Part shown: in pieces, positions 23,061-34,769 of the stretch
How positions within the stretch are numbered: the stretch's first letter is position 1
Layout: the number at the start of each line of letters is the position of its first letter
From: Lycorma delicatula
Lineage: Eukaryota > Arthropoda > Insecta > Hemiptera > Fulgoridae
Direction: 5' to 3'
Assembly: GCF_047948215.1 (NCBI RefSeq)
Contig: NC_134455.1
Span: 76,571,189 to 76,635,188, forward strand
Length of the DNA stretch: 64,000 nt
The notes under the pieces: model-generated
Told to the model about the DNA's origin: nothing
What the model saw: only the letters and a program-made list of their open reading frames with translations
Databases searched by the model: none
Made by a program: the position numbers and the translations under genes

Positions 23061-23483
23061 CAGAGACCTAATAGTGATTACTCAGAACAAGGACTTTTTT
23101 TAAGTTGTAAATTATCAAAGTTTATGATTATTTATGTTTCTCATGATTTTTATGTTTCTCATGATATTTGTTCCTTTCCTTTTATGTTGTGGTTATATTC
23201 ATAACACTATACTTACTACATTTTCTAGTTCGTTAATTGATGGACTTTATCAATGCTTATTTTACTTTTGATTTTCTGTTAATGTCTTGAATGTATTTAA
23301 TTAAGCTGTTTCAAGGGAAACACCTTTAAAACTTGATTGTAAGGATGAAATTTACTTATAATTTTTAACCTATAAAAACGATTTTAAGTATAATTTTTTT
23401 CAAACTTTATTTTAAATCGGCTACATTTTTGTAGGTACCTTAAGTAACTTTTATCACATGTATATATATATATATACGTTATA

Positions 23484-23600
23484 AAGGAATCCCCATTGAA
23501 ATTCATCAGTATTTCTATACTAGTATTATATAGAACTTTTGAGAGTAGAACGTACACAACGTAGTTTTGAAGAACTGTTATATGAGTAGTATATTAGTAA
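23484..23600 (+). repeat. Dispersed repeat family Q, copy 1
   Basis: AAGGAATCCCCATTGAAATTCATCAGTAT resembles 45570-45610 and, inverted, 49300-49345 (core CATTGAAAT...CTCAGA). It is short and diverged. The purine-rich frame at 23567-23749 next to it is Lys/Asn/Glu-rich low complexity, probably not a gene. Confidence 0.45.
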
Positions 23601-23609
23601 ACAATAACA

Positions 23610-25800
23610 AGAATCATAAAAATAACAAATTGATGAAACACTTAGAAAAGGAAAAAAACCAAAAAATAAAAAATGAAAGTGAAAACAGAAAGAGCGAGGA
23701 AGAGAGTGAAGGACTGATTAATGTACAACACTCAGCGGGTGTAATATAATTCCACAATGTAGTTGCTAGGTACGAGACGTGTAGTCGGTTAAGTCTTCTA
23801 ACATCTTCACCGATGCTTAGAAAGTTTAACGCCAGTGATGTAGTTTGAGATTCAAAAAAGAGGTTCCCTACTTTTGAAATATTAATATTATAATAATAAA
23901 TATTACAGAATTAAAAAAATGTTATCAGAAATCATATAATTTTCTTATAATTTTTAGTTTTTTGTACTAAATACTATGTTTTATTTACTCTTTAAATAGA
24001 TGAATTAGTGTAATTAAGCAAAGTTCCAATATTTCTTTATCTGCAGTCAGCTTTTAAAATAAAATTAGGATCTTCCTAGTTGTTCTGTAACAATATAGAA
24101 TATTCCTACATAAAGCTTTGCCTAGTGTATTTTTTCTAAATTATAAGTAAGACGTAATGAAAGTACGTTAGTAAACTTAATGATTATTAATATTTTCTTG
24201 TTACGATTTTCACCGCATGAAAACTGAATTATTTTACATATAACATTATTGTATATGAAAAGCATCTCGTTGTTCTTTGCCGCCTTATAAAAGATTTATT
24301 ATCAAATGTTTCTTTAAAATAATATGGTCAATATAATATATAATGGTCAATATATAAAAATTCTCCTGTTGTTTTTTGTGAAGTATATTATGATATGAAT
24401 CTGAAAATCATGGAACTTAAAAAAAAGAAGACAATTATTTGAATAATTTTGAAATGTGACCTGGATGAAGAAGAAGAATAAGGAATGTGATATGAACGAT
24501 TAAAATGAGAAAATATTGAAATGAATAACAGAGAGGTAGAATTTGATAAAAATTGTAATGTAGAAGAAAACATTTTTTTTAGGGGAGCATAACAACGTAG
24601 AAATTTTCCTCTGGAGAAGAAAAAGAAGAATTACGATGTATATGGTATAAAGAAAGACAGTATAAATAAAATATAAAGATCTCAGAAACGACAAAATTGT
24701 AGAACATTTTGTAGAACATTTTATCGAAAGTCACTGAGTGACTTTCGAAAGAAAGACAACTCTTGACAGAAAGTCAACTCAGAAGAGTTTCATTAGAAAT
24801 GCCATTGGGTTCATCTCTTAACTAAAATGAGTCAAAATAAGAAAAATGCTTCGAAAAAACATGTTTATTTGTTGCTTAGAGGTCATACATACATAGAAAT
24901 GTGTTAAAAATAACTTAATAAACTTATATTCATTTTCATTTAAAGAATATAAAAAAGAAAAAAACAGATTTTAACTATGGATTATTCTACAGGAACTTCT
25001 ATATTCATTTATTTTATTTACGTATAAAAGTAATGTTTATAATTTTACCACGTGGATGAATATTTATATATTTTTTTTATTTACTGACCTAGGTTATAGA
25101 GGTAAAATTAGGCCTGTTCATTAGAATTTATAGTTTATTATTGAAAAATATTTTTGTTTATATTGTTTTTATTGGTAGTCGATGAAAAGGGTAAATTTTA
25201 CTAAAAGCTATTGTATCACCAGCCTAATTAATTAAACTAGAAAACCAAACAAACACAAGACAAAACATAAACAAACATGATTGCTGGATTAAATTTTTCA
25301 AAATATTGTGGTTTATCTACGGTATCGATTACATGAGTATGTTACAGTAGTTTAATTATGGTCAATACCTTCAGTTGAGGTTATTCACATTGAAGTCTGG
25401 AATGTATATATAATAAATATAACAATTATTATTTTCATTTAATATTTATTAAACAATTTATATTTACTGATTAAATTTTATTGTTATAATTTTTGATAGT
25501 TTATTCTACGGTAAAGTTAAAGTAGATGAACTACATTTTTCAATATTATTACTTGAAATCTTGAATTAAGTTGGTTAAAACAAAAAAAACAAATTGCCCG
25601 TCTGATGTTGAAAGTTAAATTCTCACCACAAATATTCCTTCAATTTTTATTATTATGGAAATAACGAAAAAAATAAATACGTAAATTAATAGAAATGAAG
25701 TGAAAAATTAAAGAATAAATGTATATTACTCGACGACATCAGCTGCTCGTCTTACTACTAGAGAACATAGCTCAATTATCAGACAATGAAAACCTTATGA
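23610..25800. other. AT-rich sequence, no gene recognised
   Basis: Includes a purine-rich segment (about 24420-24680) and a short duplicated stretch (GTGACTTTCGAAAGAAAGAC near 24735). No domains. Confidence 0.5.
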
Positions 25801-25806
25801 AAAATA

Positions 25807-27138
25807 CCGGGTGATTCAAAAAGGATTTCACAACTTTAAAAATATATTGAGATAACACAGATTCGGTTTAGGTCTCAATTTCACATCAAAACACATCAAT
25901 TTTTGACTCGCGTAACTCACTAGTACCGAATTTGGCCGCAAGCAGAATCACCAGAGTTGTTAAGAATTAATACATTTACTGGTGAGGAACGTGTTTGCTG
26001 TGTTTATTTTCACGATTTGCAGTCAGCAACTACAGTTCAACGTAATTTTCTTAGAGAGTACGGTAGGAAGCCACTTAGTAGGCGTACAATTTACTCTTGG
26101 CACCAAACTTTCTTGAGACAAGTTGTTCTGTTAAATATACAAAATCACCAGGACGCCCACGGGCCCCTGAACCTGCTTTAGAAATACTCAGAGAAAGCTT
26201 TGTACGTAAACCGAAGTTATCAACTCGACGTGCGTCACGTGAGAGTGGTATTCCACAAACGACCGTTTGACATGTATTACGTAAACGACTGCAGTTGAAA
26301 CCATACAAACTAATCGTGATTCAACATATTACAAATGACGACAAAGTTGCTCGGCTGGTGTTTGTGTGGAAATGATGAAGAGAATTTCAGTCAACGATTC
26401 ATTTTTAGACGATGAAATTAATAGTGATGAGTCAAAGTTTCACATCAGTGAACCTTCGACTCAGTAAGGTGAACACCCATAAATACTGAATATGGGATAA
26501 CAAAAACCTTCATCAAATTTTGCAGCAAATTCGTGATAACTAAGGTTAATGTTTTTATGTCCTAAGCGAACATAGACTGTGTGGCCCGTTATTCATCCAG
26601 GAGGCATTAGTAAATAGTATCGTTTATCTGGAATGCTTCAAAATTTTCTAATTCCTCAGTTAGACGATGATAAGAAAGATAGTCGGCATTACTATCAGCA
26701 AGTCGGGGCACCACTTCATTACCGCCTAGAAATCCGCGACTTTTTGATAGTCAATTCCCAGGTCGGTGAATTTGTCGTGAAGGTCCAATTGCATAGCCAT
26801 CTCGCTTCTCAGATTTGACCCCGCTAGAATTTTTTTTATGGGGTTTCATTAAAGATCAGATTTATGTACCAAAAATTCTTGCTGATCTTGTTGAGCTAAG
26901 ACGTCAAAATAACTCCGCAGCTGCAGATGTAAGGCCCGACTTGCAGGCTATAGTCTGGAATGGAATCGGCTTCAAGTGGGATGTATGTCGCATTAAAAGT
27001 GGAAGCCACATCGAACCGAAGTGAATTTGACAAATTTGATGTGTTTTTCTAAGAAAGGAGATCTCAACCGAATCTATAAGTTATGTCAATAAATTTTTAT
27101 TTACTTTTAAATTTGTGAAGTTTTTTTGAGTCGTCCGG
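25807..27138 (+). mobile_element. Full-length mariner/Tc1-superfamily element with TIRs and TA target site
   Basis: The left end is CCGGGTGATTCAAAAAGGAT; the right end, reversed, is CCGGACGACTCAAAAAAACT. TIRs extend about 30 bp, with further similarity inside (AGATTCGGTT near both ends, at about 25860 and 27070). TA flanks both sides (25805-25806 and 27139-27140), as expected for this superfamily. At 1332 bp the element has the usual length. The transposase gene is ruined, so this copy could move only in trans, if at all. Confidence 0.88.
25957..27024 (+). pseudogene. Mariner-type transposase pseudogene
   Basis: N-terminal helix-turn-helix region: FTGEERVCCVYFHDLQSATT, QRNFLREYGRKPLSRRTIYS, then GRPRAPEPALE-like and RESGIPQTT (reading across frameshifts). 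The catalytic domain follows in pieces: SDESKFHISEP with the first Asp (about 26424), QQVGAPLHY where the second catalytic Asp (normally QQDGAPPH) is Val (GTC, about 26701), and DLTPLEFFLWGFIKDQIYVP, where the third acid, usually Asp in this subfamily, is Glu (about 26830). The end SGSHIEPK matches the usual C-terminus (RGAHIEHL). Several stops and frameshifts are present. The subfamily is the one with the DLTPxDFFLWG signature found in many insects. Confidence 0.85.
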
Positions 27139-27140
27139 TA

Positions 27141-28980
27141 TTAAATAACTATTTCAAAACTAAATTAATTATTTAGCAGTAAAATATAAAATTAAATAAT
27201 TCATGTTAAGGAAAAAACTAACAATATATTTTATTCCAATCCTACTTAATTCATAAATTCAGATTTGATTATGTGTTGTAGTGTAATAATTTATTCTGCT
27301 ACCATATCTAGTGGTGTTGAAGAGATTAAAATGAGTTAATATAAATTGAAAGAACCAATAAATTTTAATTATATTATTATTTTACGTGAATATATGTATT
27401 GGGCATATTTAGACATGTATATTTTTGATGTTCGAATATAGGGTTTAGCCATTTAAAACGAATAGTGAATTCTAGTTGAAGATTGAAATTTATAATTACT
27501 TTAGGGAATATCTTATGTGATAAAATATAATAATGAAACATCGTAAACTAGATGGAAAAGCTTACAATTCAATCAAATGGCTCATCAATAATACCTGCCT
27601 TCAGTTCTTATGAAAGTATATTTTTTGTCTTACTATATTTCAGGTAGGCTACCTTTTTTCTGATTAAGAAGTATTTAGATTTGTTAATAATTACAAAATT
27701 ATTTAGGTTTTTATACAAAAACTTAAATTTTATTATAATTACAATTAAATAAACGATATCGATAAAATTTATTTAGTTTTAGTTGTAAATAAACCTAACA
27801 TGTTTGTATAAATAAATAAAAAATCTATATGTATTACCTCTTATAATAAAAATATCCATTAATTTTATTTTAAGAATACGGTTTGCTAAATCATAATAGT
27901 ACTAACTAAACAATATAGATTTGTATGAGGGATGAAAAGTGTGTATTACATATATTCACATACACACATATATACCATAATGCCCTCTCTTTATCTTTTA
28001 TCCAGCTAAATTTTTAAGATTCTGATAGTTCCTTTTCTTTTTACACGACTATAGTCTTTTTTCCTGATTCATTTATTGTTGCATCTAGTGATGTTTTAAT
28101 CAATCAGCTCTTCATTTCTCGTGATATATCCCAGCCTGTTAGATTTTCTGTTCTAAATTGTATTTACTAATACTCTAATTATATTTTACTAAGGTTCTAT
28201 TCTCGTTCAGCCACTTCATATTGTTTATCATTTAATCTTTTCTAATATCCTATTTTCCCAAATTTCAAATGCCTCTAGTCTTTATTTATAATACAAAAAA
28301 ATGAATCAATCAATATTTTCAATATTTTTGTTAAAAACTTATTTTGGAATTTATAAAATCTCTCAAAATAATCGCACATTTAATTAAAAAAGAATAAATA
28401 TACGTATATATATTTCATATAATTAAAATAAAATTTTACAGTAATCCTGATAAATAATTTAACCCCTAAATAAATACCTTTTAAAATATCGATAAAAACT
28501 TGATAAGTTGCAATCAAATTTAACTGTAAAATGAACGCTTCTTATCAAAAGATTTTAAATAAAAAAGTGAACGAAAAAAATTATTAAGCAGCCCATAGTA
28601 ATATTAAAATATATATATTTTACTTTATGAGAATATAAGGAAAAAATAACAATTCATATTACAACGATCAACTTTTTAATTTCTTTTTTTACGAACATTA
28701 GTTAAATTAATCTACCTGTGAAAGTAATAAATGGACTAGGTGTAAAATACGATATATATGCGGGTATTCCATATTACAGAAATGAAAGTGTAATAAAATT
28801 TATGTTTACGTAGTAAACTAAACAAATAACAAGATAATTACTATATTATATAATAAACGTAACTTAAAATAGAAATTGCGTGTTTATACTAGTGTTTTAA
28901 GGTTTTTCCATTTTGTTGGAAGATAATGTAATTGATTAGAGGTGAATAAAAAGAGTATTATGGTATGGAACTCACAGCGG
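27141..28980. other. AT-rich sequence, no gene recognised
   Basis: Closed frames and A/T runs. Nothing was recognised. Confidence 0.5.
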
Positions 28981-28984
28981 TGGA

Positions 28985-29008
28985 TTGTGTGTGTGTGTGT
29001 GTGTGTGT
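28985..29008. repeat. (GT)n microsatellite
   Basis: About 12 GT units within a slightly GC-richer segment (28970-29160) that has a compositional minus-strand frame only. Confidence 0.95.
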
Positions 29009-29336
29009 ACGTATAGGCGGGCGAACAGGGGTGCCAAGCACGAGAGAACACGGTGGGTAACTTGTGCCAGTCGCTTACTTGCTGTTTTAAGCTTTTACTC
29101 CTTGAATCAACTCGTTGCACTTTCAAGAGAAAAATGAACCCCTGACTAAACACTTCAACACTTCTATCACTAATAAAGTGAGTGTAAGCAATGAAATTGT
29201 ATGTGTTAAGTATATTAAACGCTTAGCACAATAATTATTTATTTTTGAATTGTGATAATGTGGAACTGTTCATCAAGAAAATAATTTTAAATACAATTAC
29301 GTCGTATAATATTTTAAAATAAAAAAAAACAAAATA

Positions 29337-29560
29337 TAGAGCGTGCGGGTGACAATTTTGTATAATGTATTTGTATGTTTTTGTTTTTATCTTCAGCACC
29401 GTATTTCAAAAGCTTCTAATGTTTTCTTCTCATACAATCCGATCGCCCAAGTTTCACTTCCATATAAAGCTACACTTAGATGGTCATACGTCTAAATCAC
29501 TTCAGCTGAAAATTATTTATAAATAAAAACATAAAATAAATATATTAAATGTGTGAACAA
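29337..29560 (+). repeat. MITE-like sequence interrupted by an antisense LINE fragment
   Basis: AGCGTGCGGGTGACAATTTT matches the MITE at 34511-34767 (AGCGTGCGGGTCACAATTTT at about 34569). After the LINE piece, GGTCATACGTCTAAATCACT matches the MITE segment TACATCTAAATCGG. Terminal repeats of the MITE are not visible here. Confidence 0.55.
29396..29485 (-). pseudogene. Antisense fragment of the 19.8-kb LINE family
   Basis: Reverse complement of about 20870-20955: TTTCAAAAGCTTCTAA, TTTTCTTCTCA, CCAAGTTTCACTTCCATATA and AAGC all align. It encodes the LYGSETW...LEAFE part in the minus strand, about 30 residues. It is too short for any function. Confidence 0.75.
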
Positions 29561-29680
29561 ATTTTCTTTTAACATAATTATTAATGCTTTCACGTTCTTT
29601 TCTATTTAGCCTCTATGGACCACGTTGCAACATTTTAATCACCTCATTCTCTGTTTTTTCATTCTAGTATTCCTTCATAA

Positions 29681-30016
29681 CCCATCTGGTTGAGCTAGTG
29701 GTGAACTCGTTATTGCAAATCAGCTGATTTAGAACTCGTGGGTTCTAAGGTTCAAATCCTGGTAAAGGGAGTTACTTTTATACGGATTTGAATTCGTATA
29801 AAAAATTAAATACCATAAAATAAATCCGTAAAATAAATATCTAAATAGATAAGTAGATCTGTATCTCAGATACAGATCGTGGTTACAGGTGTTCTTTGGT
29901 GGTTGGGTTCCAATTAACCACACATCTCAGGAATGGTCGATCTGAGACTGTACAAGACTACGCTTCATTTACATTCATACATATCATCCTCTGAAGTAAT
30001 ACCTTACGGTGGTTCC
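29681..30016 (+). mobile_element. tRNA-headed SINE (family S1), full copy
   Basis: Head: CCCATCTGGTTGAGCTAGTG (A-box-like), then about 50 nt on AAGGTTCAAATCCTGGTAAA (B box). Body: GGTGTTCTTTGGTGGTTGGG, CCAATTAACCACACATC, GGTCGATCTGAGACTGTACA and CATACATATCATCCTCTGAA, and an end in CGGTGGTTCCGGAGG. Compared with the other copies it has about 80 nt of additional A/T-rich sequence at 29790-29875, ending in a perfect palindrome (29856-29878). Other copies: 4690, 32446 (tail), 38925 and 60738. Confidence 0.78.
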
Positions 30017-30229
30017 GGAGGTGATTTTAATTCGTCGTTTTTGATTTTTAACTTGGAAAACTTTCAGATTTTTTTGGGTTTTCTTTCCTAAAAATTTACC
30101 TTTACGGATTTCCTTTTCAGAGATCTATTTTACTTTCAAGTATTTTGTAATTTCTGAGAACCATGTTAATCCATCTTGTTTTGGCCGACGTTTTGAAGAA
30201 AAGTACAGTACTACTTTCGGCCGCTTGGT

Positions 30230-30254
30230 GGGAGTGGGAGTGGGAGTGGGAGTG
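30230..30254. repeat. (GGGAGT)4 short tandem repeat
   Basis: Four GGGAGT units at the end of a GC-richer patch (30170-30255). Confidence 0.92.
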
Positions 30255-30259
30255 AAAAT

Positions 30260-31435
30260 GGATTTTATTTTACGTTTTGAAGTATGAGGAGTACAAAAAT
30301 ATTATTAATTTAAAAAGTAATTTCCTTTTACATATAGGCCTAAGAATAAAATTCCACCGGTTGAAAATCTTCTATACTACTAGATAAATTTCATTGAAGT
30401 TTAGAAATTCTACAGCGTGTGAAAATTTGATGAAGATTGGTTGAGTTGTTTTTGATTTACGCTCATTTTAAGATAGAAAAGAATGTAGGTTACGGTAACA
30501 GCGTAGTAGCGAATTTTTCACACACGCTGAAGTAGTGAGTCACAGTGGTGAATGAGTTGAAACTTAAAAACAAGTTTTTTTTATTGTATTGATTTTTAGA
30601 CGATCCTATTTTTTATGGATCAAAGGGTTTTTTGCTTAAAATTTTAGATTAGAAGAGGAAATACTTTTTCAAAAGGAAAAAAATAATGTGACAAAAAACT
30701 GGTCTTCTTGCGTCGAACTGCCCAAACATACTTTAAAAATTTCTTGGTTAGTCATTTTTGTCCAATCTCGAAAGATGTCCGGAAAATATTAATTTTTTTC
30801 TTACTTATCAAATCGGAAAGTATTTTCATTCGTTTTTATATTTTGGAATTATTTTTTATTATTGAGATGTCGTTTTATTTTAGTCCTGAAATGTTTCTTA
30901 AAATTCTTTTTTTTCTTCATTAAAATTATAAAATAATTTTTTTTTGATATCACAGTAGAATACACAATATAAACGATATTTCTGTCCTAAAAGCAAAGCT
31001 TGACAAAAAAATATCTTGTACTTCAGAAGAGATTCTATAGCCGTATAATTTTGTATATTAGTAAACCTCTATTGTTTTTCAGTGAAATAATAATAATAAT
31101 ATTTATAAAATATTTTGTATTACGGTAAAATAAAATTTTTTGCATTGTTCATTCATAAAAATATAATATTTATTGGTATTTAAAATCCTTCTTTAAAAAA
31201 CTGGCCTTGAAAGGCATATATTTTTTGAGCAATTTATTTTTTACAATTAGTAGCAAGAAGGATTGCGACCAAAAATAACATTTTTCGTTAAGCGTAACGT
31301 GTCAGGAGACCGTTCAAAGATAGCCCACCACAAATACAATATTAATAATATGCATCACCTTTCGTGACACAAATGAAGCATTAAGAAAAACAAAGATTAC
31401 AGGTAACAAATAATAAAGCCACAGAACATTAAAGC
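30260..31435. other. Intergenic sequence, no gene recognised
   Basis: AT-rich. The T-rich frame at 30708-30923 is compositional. Confidence 0.45.
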
Positions 31436-31439
31436 TATA

Positions 31440-31800
31440 GTGTCACTACAATAAAATCATTGAATCCTCAGCATAGAATCAGACTGCCGACTCAGAGTCA
31501 ACCAACTTCAGCATTGTCAAATCCCAGTAAATATTCTTAGTTTAAATTATCTCTGACATAATAACCACTGTATCATCCCACGAGTCATGCACTCCAATGA
31601 TCGTCCATGTCCTCAAAGATCACCGAGGTCCAGTAACGTAGCCTCCTCAATCGCCTTACTTCCTCTCAGTTGTCACGTAAATTCAGCGACAGATGATTCA
31701 CATGATTGTCCAATTTTAATATGTAATCCCCACTGGTCCACCGTATGTCCTCACGAACACGTAACATCCATTGAAATACATATGGTTATAAAAATATTTA
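31440..31800 (-). pseudogene. Jockey-clade LINE, C-terminal end and 3' UTR, antisense
   Basis: The minus-strand frame from about 31763 down reads REDIRWTSGDYILKLDNHVN, then HLSLNLRDN, stop, EEVRRLRRLRYW. This matches the last coding block of Jockey LINEs (HxNxLAVNLLDNSEEVRRLRRLHVLDL) and closely parallels 60190-60260 (VNHLVLNLLDNSEDVRRLKRL). One TGA interrupts the frame. The sequence running down to about 31440 is probably 3' UTR; no clear poly-A end was located. The plus-strand frame over the same bases (31587-31808) is a shadow. Confidence 0.75.
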
Positions 31801-31809
31801 CCAGTTGAA

Positions 31810-33030
31810 AACTTAACACCGTTCGTACAATTTCTATAAACTATTTTTGGAGTATTCCACTACGTAAATTCATTTTTATTTAGATAGCACTTTCTTATTT
31901 GAAATAAATAATTCAAATACAAAGTTATTTAAAATTTAATGATTTGGAATATAATTTTTGTGAATATTAAATTTATTAAAATCTCCATTTTCACATTTTC
32001 GACAAATTTTATATGTATTAAAATTTTATTTAATCTTACAATTAATATAACAAATGGAGAAAAACAAGGCACATAGAATGTGGCTTACAATAGGAAAGAA
32101 ATATTAACGATTGACAATTAACGATCGACCTTCTCGTATAAAACTAGAAGAAGGTAAACATGACGTGTTTATCTAAGAATGATGCTAAGTACTGTGTTGG
32201 CAGTGAGAAGTCTTTTTTATTCTAATGCAGGATAAAGTAAAAAAGAATAAAGCGCAAATAATATTAAGCACATTTGTGGAGAATATTAAGAAGCTAAATA
32301 AAACAAACTAATAATTATAAATATGAGAATACTGCAATAATAAATAGGAATTTCTGATATAATTCCTTAAAGAAATAACAAATAAAGGGTAAATTGAAAA
32401 CTATAAACTTCTTGAGCAAATTTAAGAAACAAAATACTTCTTTTTTTTACCTCCGGGACTACCGCTAGATATTGCTTCAGTGGATGAGGTGAATGATTTC
32501 TAGCGTGGAGAAACAAAATACTGACTTGTGGGAAGATCACATACATAGGCAAAAGTCTTATCTATATTGTATTTGATGAATCTGCCGGAAGGAGGGTTTA
32601 ATCAGGGAAAATTTGAACCTGATTAGATAACAGAAAATAGCTGTTCTTAACATTAAGAAAAAACGTAAGGAAGAAACGAAAACTCGTCTATCAAAATGAT
32701 ACCAGCCATTTTGAATATCAAAGAAAAATTATAAAATGAGCAAAAAACCAAAAAAATCCGGTAAATACTGGGTCAGTGAATTACCTGTAGGATATGAAAT
32801 TTAATTTTATTTTAGATGTATTCAGTTATCAGTATGTTATTATTTGACAAATTTTACAAACCTTAGTTGGCGCGCAGGATGGGGATGGATTGATGGAACA
32901 CTATCAAAAATCTCTAATGGGTACACTATCACTTTTCTGGTACTATTTATATATAAAATAATAATGTTTTAAAAATATTTTATATAAAGTTACAAAACAG
33001 TTTATAAAATATAAAATTAATATATTTTAT
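31810..33030. other. Intergenic sequence with a SINE tail
   Basis: AT-rich; the only recognised item is the S1 tail at 32446-32495. Confidence 0.5.
32446..32495 (-). repeat. 3' tail fragment of SINE family S1
   Basis: TTACCTCCGGGACTACCGCT and ATTGCTTCAGTGGATGA are the reverse complement of the S1 3' end at about 29985-30016 (CATCCTCTGAAGTAAT...GGTTCCGGAGGTGA). Confidence 0.6.
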
Positions 33031-33620
33031 ATTACTTCCTTGTACGAAGTAAAGGAAATATTGTAATCACGAAACTTTCGGTTTTCATATTTCAAAGGAA
33101 ATATCCACTTTGACCATCCCTGAATCCATTTTGACTAGTTTCAGCGTATGTATGTATGTACGCACGTACTTAGGCAATTATGTATCTCTCATAACTCAAA
33201 AACAATTACCCGTAGGATGTTGAAATTTTGGATTTAGGACTGTTGTAACATTTATTTGTGCACCTCCATTTTGATTGCAATCGACTTGATCAAAAGTATT
33301 CAAAAAGCACAAAATAAAAAATAAAAAAATAGATTATTGAACTTTTCTTAACTGCAGTAATAAGCCCTCATTGCGAGCTTTTCAACGATGTATCATACGT
33401 GGTAATTATATTCACTGCTTCCAGAATTATAGCCAAATTTTAATTTATGAAATATTTATATCTTACAAGGGGACGCCACATCGGTTCCAATCCGACTTCA
33501 TCCCCTTTTTTTTACCTTTTTTTTTATTTAAATGTATTGATTTGTTAATAATTATTCACCTCAGATTGTAAATTTTTTTTTACAATAAATACTAATTCAA
33601 TAATAATAATAATAATAAAA
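33031..33620 (+). repeat. Dispersed repeat family P, copy 2
   Basis: Begins ACTTCCTTGTACGAAGTAAA, contains CCCTGAATCCATTTTGACTA, GTAGGATGTTGAAATTTTGG and TTGCGAGCTTTTCAACGATG, then a B-box-like TCGGTTCCAATCCGACTTCA (about 33481), a T-rich stretch and an AAT tail. It is the inverse of copy 1 (4090-4650) along its length. The start is partly self-complementary. Confidence 0.7.
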
Positions 33621-33734
33621 ATATATATATATATATATGAAAAATATCAAAGTTATTAATGAAATAAAATTGTATGCACTTTTCATTTTTTTATTTATTT
33701 TATAATTAATATAAGAATTACAACTATTGATTTC

Positions 33735-34290
33735 CTTTAGTATTCACCTAATCTGGGTGGTTTTGTATTAATGATGTTCTATTTATCATTCACTGTTATC
33801 AATTATTGACTTATTCGATCATAAATATTAATAATAATTATATTTTTATTTGTCAGCAAAAGTAATTTTTATTATTTTTCTACGACTGCTTTTATAACGC
33901 TCAAATTTGGTTTTCATATTCCCGAAATATCTTTAACGTCACTTTACCGAGTAATGAGTAGATTTTTCTTGTTTTCCTAGCCGGTCAGCTCCGGTGTTTT
34001 AATTTCGTACTATGAAATTTGGGTTCCGGCTCAAATGATGAGTCCAATTTCCATTACAATTTATTGTGCGATGTACAAACATGTTACCATTTGCTAAAAA
34101 TACCTGTCTATGTTATGTAAAAATGTGAATCGGATGTCTGTGATTTTGTTTCACAAACAGGTTTCAGGTCTCGGAACCTATCTTGAATACCTTTTTCGGT
34201 AATTTAGCTTATAAATAATGGAATTAACTGTTTCGATACTCGCACTGCAAATTGTAGCGGTTACTCAAATTTATATACATCATTCCTTGA
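33735..34290 (+). repeat. Repeat R, copy 1 (about 550 bp)
   Basis: From TTCACCTAATCTGGGTGGTT to ATACTCGCACTGCAAATTGT this aligns in the same order with 36018-36545. Shared blocks include GCCGGTCAGCT, GGATGTCTGTGATTTTGT and AATAATGGAATTAACTGTT. No coding signal was found. It is an unclassified interspersed repeat. Confidence 0.75.
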
Positions 34291-34510
34291 GAATAACATC
34301 ATTAATTCCATTGTATCTTCTATAATGTATGTCTTTAATTTATATATATATATATATATATATAAATATAGTTACATGAGTTTTATATTTTGATATCGAC
34401 ATCAGTATTCTGTTCAATCGATCTAGTTCAGAATTATCGACTTATTATTTTTTACCGCGAACAACAACGTAGGTTAAACAAGAGATAAATATTAAAATTT
34501 AAAATAAATA

Positions 34511-34767
34511 CACGATTGCCAAAAAATAACACTGCTAACACACATTGCTCTTTAATATAGGATAATTAGCGTGCGGGTCACAATTTTATATGTAGTATAA
34601 TTTTTCACAATTTATTTACACATTTATTTATGCTCTGACACTTCCGGTAATGTATGGATTCCAACGCGGGGTTATACATCTAAATCGGTTCAGTCGTTGA
34701 GCTGCTACGCTGGAAAAAAAACATACATATACCTTAAATACATTACACTCATTTTTGGGCAGTCGTG
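34511..34767. mobile_element. MITE with inverted termini and TA flanks, copy 1
   Basis: Left end CACGATTGCCAAAAA; right end TTTTTGGGCAGTCGTG, its near-perfect inverse. TA lies immediately outside on both sides. At 257 bp with no frame it behaves as a Tc1/mariner-type MITE. Internal blocks GGATTCCAACGCG and TACATCTAAATCGG recur at 41957-42181. Confidence 0.82.
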
Positions 34768-34769
34768 TA

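Noticed and set aside
28884..29153. 89-codon minus-strand frame
   Set aside because: Runs through the (GT)n microsatellite as a Thr/His repeat; no domain.
31587..31808. 73-codon plus-strand frame (MHSNDRPCPQRSPRSSNVAS)
   Set aside because: The minus strand of the same bases encodes a clear Jockey LINE C-terminus; the plus frame is its shadow.
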